Assembly: GCA_902799855.1 (NCBI GenBank)
Contig: CADCCA010000009.1
Location: 1-23,879 of the forward strand
Length of the DNA: 23,879 bases
DNA from: an uncultured Erysipelotrichaceae bacterium
GTDB taxonomy: Bacteria > Bacillota_I > Bacilli_A > RFN20 > CAG-826
Reading direction: 5' to 3'
In this document: positions 23,046-23,879 of the stretch, one piece after another
How positions within the stretch are numbered: the stretch's first letter is position 1
How the letters are laid out: the number at the start of each line of letters is the position of its first letter
Notes under the pieces: model-generated
What the model saw: only the letters and a program-made list of their open reading frames with translations
Database searches by the model: none
Told to the model about the DNA's origin: nothing
Position numbers and translations under genes: made by a program

Positions 23046-23879
23046 TTAGTCTGCAAGTGAGCCCATTGGATCCCATGGTTTTAAAACCACTGGTTTTTCT
23101 TGTAAGGCTTTTAATTCTTTTTCGTTAAGATATTTCTTATCCACGACTGCTTGATAAACGAATTGATCAAACCAAGTATTGCTCATGATGTAATAGCCAT
23201 CTTTGGCTCTATCTTTACCCCAGGAGTTTTCAATCTTCCATTTGCGTGGTTGACCATCTTTAAATGAAACACCAGTGATACACATCGCGTGATTCATTTG
23301 GGAGGCATGATAATCTAAAGATTCATCTTTATCCATGATTAAGGAAAGGCCAAATGGGGTTTCTAAATCAAATCTTTGGTCATCCCAAATACCGAGTTCT
23401 CTATCCCCATAGAAACCAACATCACTACCGAACCAAACAATGCGGTCATCTCTTAATTGAGACAAGATGAGTTCTTTCATTCTATCCATGGTGACATTTA
23501 AGTGAGTGACTTCTTTTCCACCGACAACATTGCCTAGGTAGGCAACTGTATAAGTTTTACCAAATGGTTTATCTTTAGTTGGAGCGTTAATTAATGAGAC
23601 GTAATCATTAAGTGAATCGCCTAGGAATCTTTCTTTAAATGATAAAGGAGTGAAACCTTTTTCAATTTTGTAATTACCATCTTTATCGGTGTATTCAAAA
23701 TCAAATGTGGAAGGCACTAGGCCATAGGCATCGTTTAAAAGAGCATAGATTTTATCTAATAAAGCGTCTTTTTCTTTTCTTACAGCTTCAATGCCTTTTT
23801 CAGCATATAAGCGTTTCGCATCACTAGCGAATTTACGAATGGAGAAGTTAATGACTTGACCAGTTTCTCTAGTGGCACT
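23046..23879 (-). CDS. pepC: Aminopeptidase C (bleomycin hydrolase family), C-terminal part
   Basis: The frame is open to the window edge; 277 codons are seen out of the ~440 usual for the family, so the N-terminal part with the catalytic Cys is off the window. An in-frame GTG at 23717 is not the start, because family sequence continues upstream (KDALLDKIYALLNDAYGLVP). Visible: FDFEYTDKDGNY, WFGSDVGFYGDRELGIWD, the catalytic His in NHAMCITGV and the catalytic Asn in KIENSWG, and a C-terminal tail that in this family reaches into the active site and makes the enzyme an aminopeptidase. Cytoplasmic hexameric cysteine peptidase for peptide turnover. Followed after two bases by the HAD phosphatase gene. 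Confidence 0.93.
   Translation of the reverse strand, partial: SATRETGQVINFSIRKFASDAKRLYAEKGIEAVRKEKDALLDKIYALLNDAYGLVPSTFDFEYTDKDGNYKIEKGFTPLSFKERFLGDSLNDYVSLINAPTKDKPFGKTYTVAYLGNVVGGKEVTHLNVTMDRMKELILSQLRDDRIVWFGSDVGFYGDRELGIWDDQRFDLETPFGLSLIMDKDESLDYHASQMNHAMCITGVSFKDGQPRKWKIENSWGKDRAKDGYYIMSNTWFDQFVYQAVVDKKYLNEKELKALQEKPVVLKPWDPMGSLAD

Noticed and set aside
23717..23717. GTG at this position as the start of the peptidase
   Set aside because: The same frame continues upstream to the window edge with family-like sequence, so the gene is cut by the edge and not short.
1..23879. Use of TGA as tryptophan, as in Mycoplasma
   Set aside because: truB, the LRR membrane gene and licD end in TGA at sensible overlaps, and tryptophan positions in conserved motifs use TGG.
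1..23879. CRISPR arrays, tRNA or rRNA genes, insertion sequences, prophage or toxin-antitoxin genes
   Set aside because: Looked for on both strands; no regularly spaced repeats, cloverleaf patterns, transposase or phage-like proteins were seen.

Overview
The window looks like chromosome from a low-GC Gram-positive bacterium, probably an uncultured gut Bacilli or Mollicutes-related lineage. The evidence is the AT-rich sequence, clear AGGAGG-type ribosome binding sites at many genes, an RNase J homologue, a short IF2, the rimP-nusA-ylxR-infB-rbfA gene order, LicD and DUF898 proteins, and an aminopeptidase C. Three genes (truB, the LRR membrane gene and licD) end in TGA, and Trp is read from TGG, so the standard bacterial code is used, not the Mycoplasma code. 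This taxonomic call is an inference from gene content only.

Layout, read along the minus strand, which carries nearly everything (right to left). (a) 23879-22414: the 3' part of pepC, then a HAD phosphatase and a terminator. (b) 22315-20424: a membrane protein with a BspA-like leucine-rich tail, overlapping a LicD-family transferase gene. (c) 20343-20029: a small DUF898 membrane protein with its own promoter and terminator. (d) 19796-8782: the conserved translation and RNA-metabolism cluster rimP, nusA, ylxR, infB, rbfA, truB, ribF, rpsO, pnp. It is broken twice by single plus-strand genes: a TtcA-like PP-loop protein fused to a GNAT acetyltransferase (13991-15184, between rbfA and truB) and a multi-pass membrane protein (11126-11794, between rpsO and pnp). 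(e) 8570-5535: a three-gene FAD oxidoreductase operon (GlpA-like, GlpB-like, DUF1667). (f) 5337-3646: an RNase J homologue whose metal-binding motifs are eroded, as in an RNase J2-type subunit. (g) 3569-909: an FtsK/SpoIIIE DNA translocase. (h) 909-1: the start of a type I pullulanase, overlapping ftsK by one base.

Most of the window is ordinary housekeeping DNA and I see no CRISPR array, tRNA, rRNA, insertion sequence or prophage gene. No gap between genes exceeds 300 bases; the largest are 19797-20028, 8571-8781 and 5338-5534, and each holds promoter and terminator structures described below.

The points most worth a second look are: the TtcA-GNAT fusion; promoters whose -10 box is so close to the ATG that the mRNA should be leaderless or nearly so (ftsK, the membrane gene, ttcA); a three-segment attenuator-like leader in front of rimP-nusA; the degenerate RNase J; a 24-bp perfect palindrome that contains the stop codons of two convergent genes and gives both proteins the same last three residues; and palindromes centred on -10 boxes.
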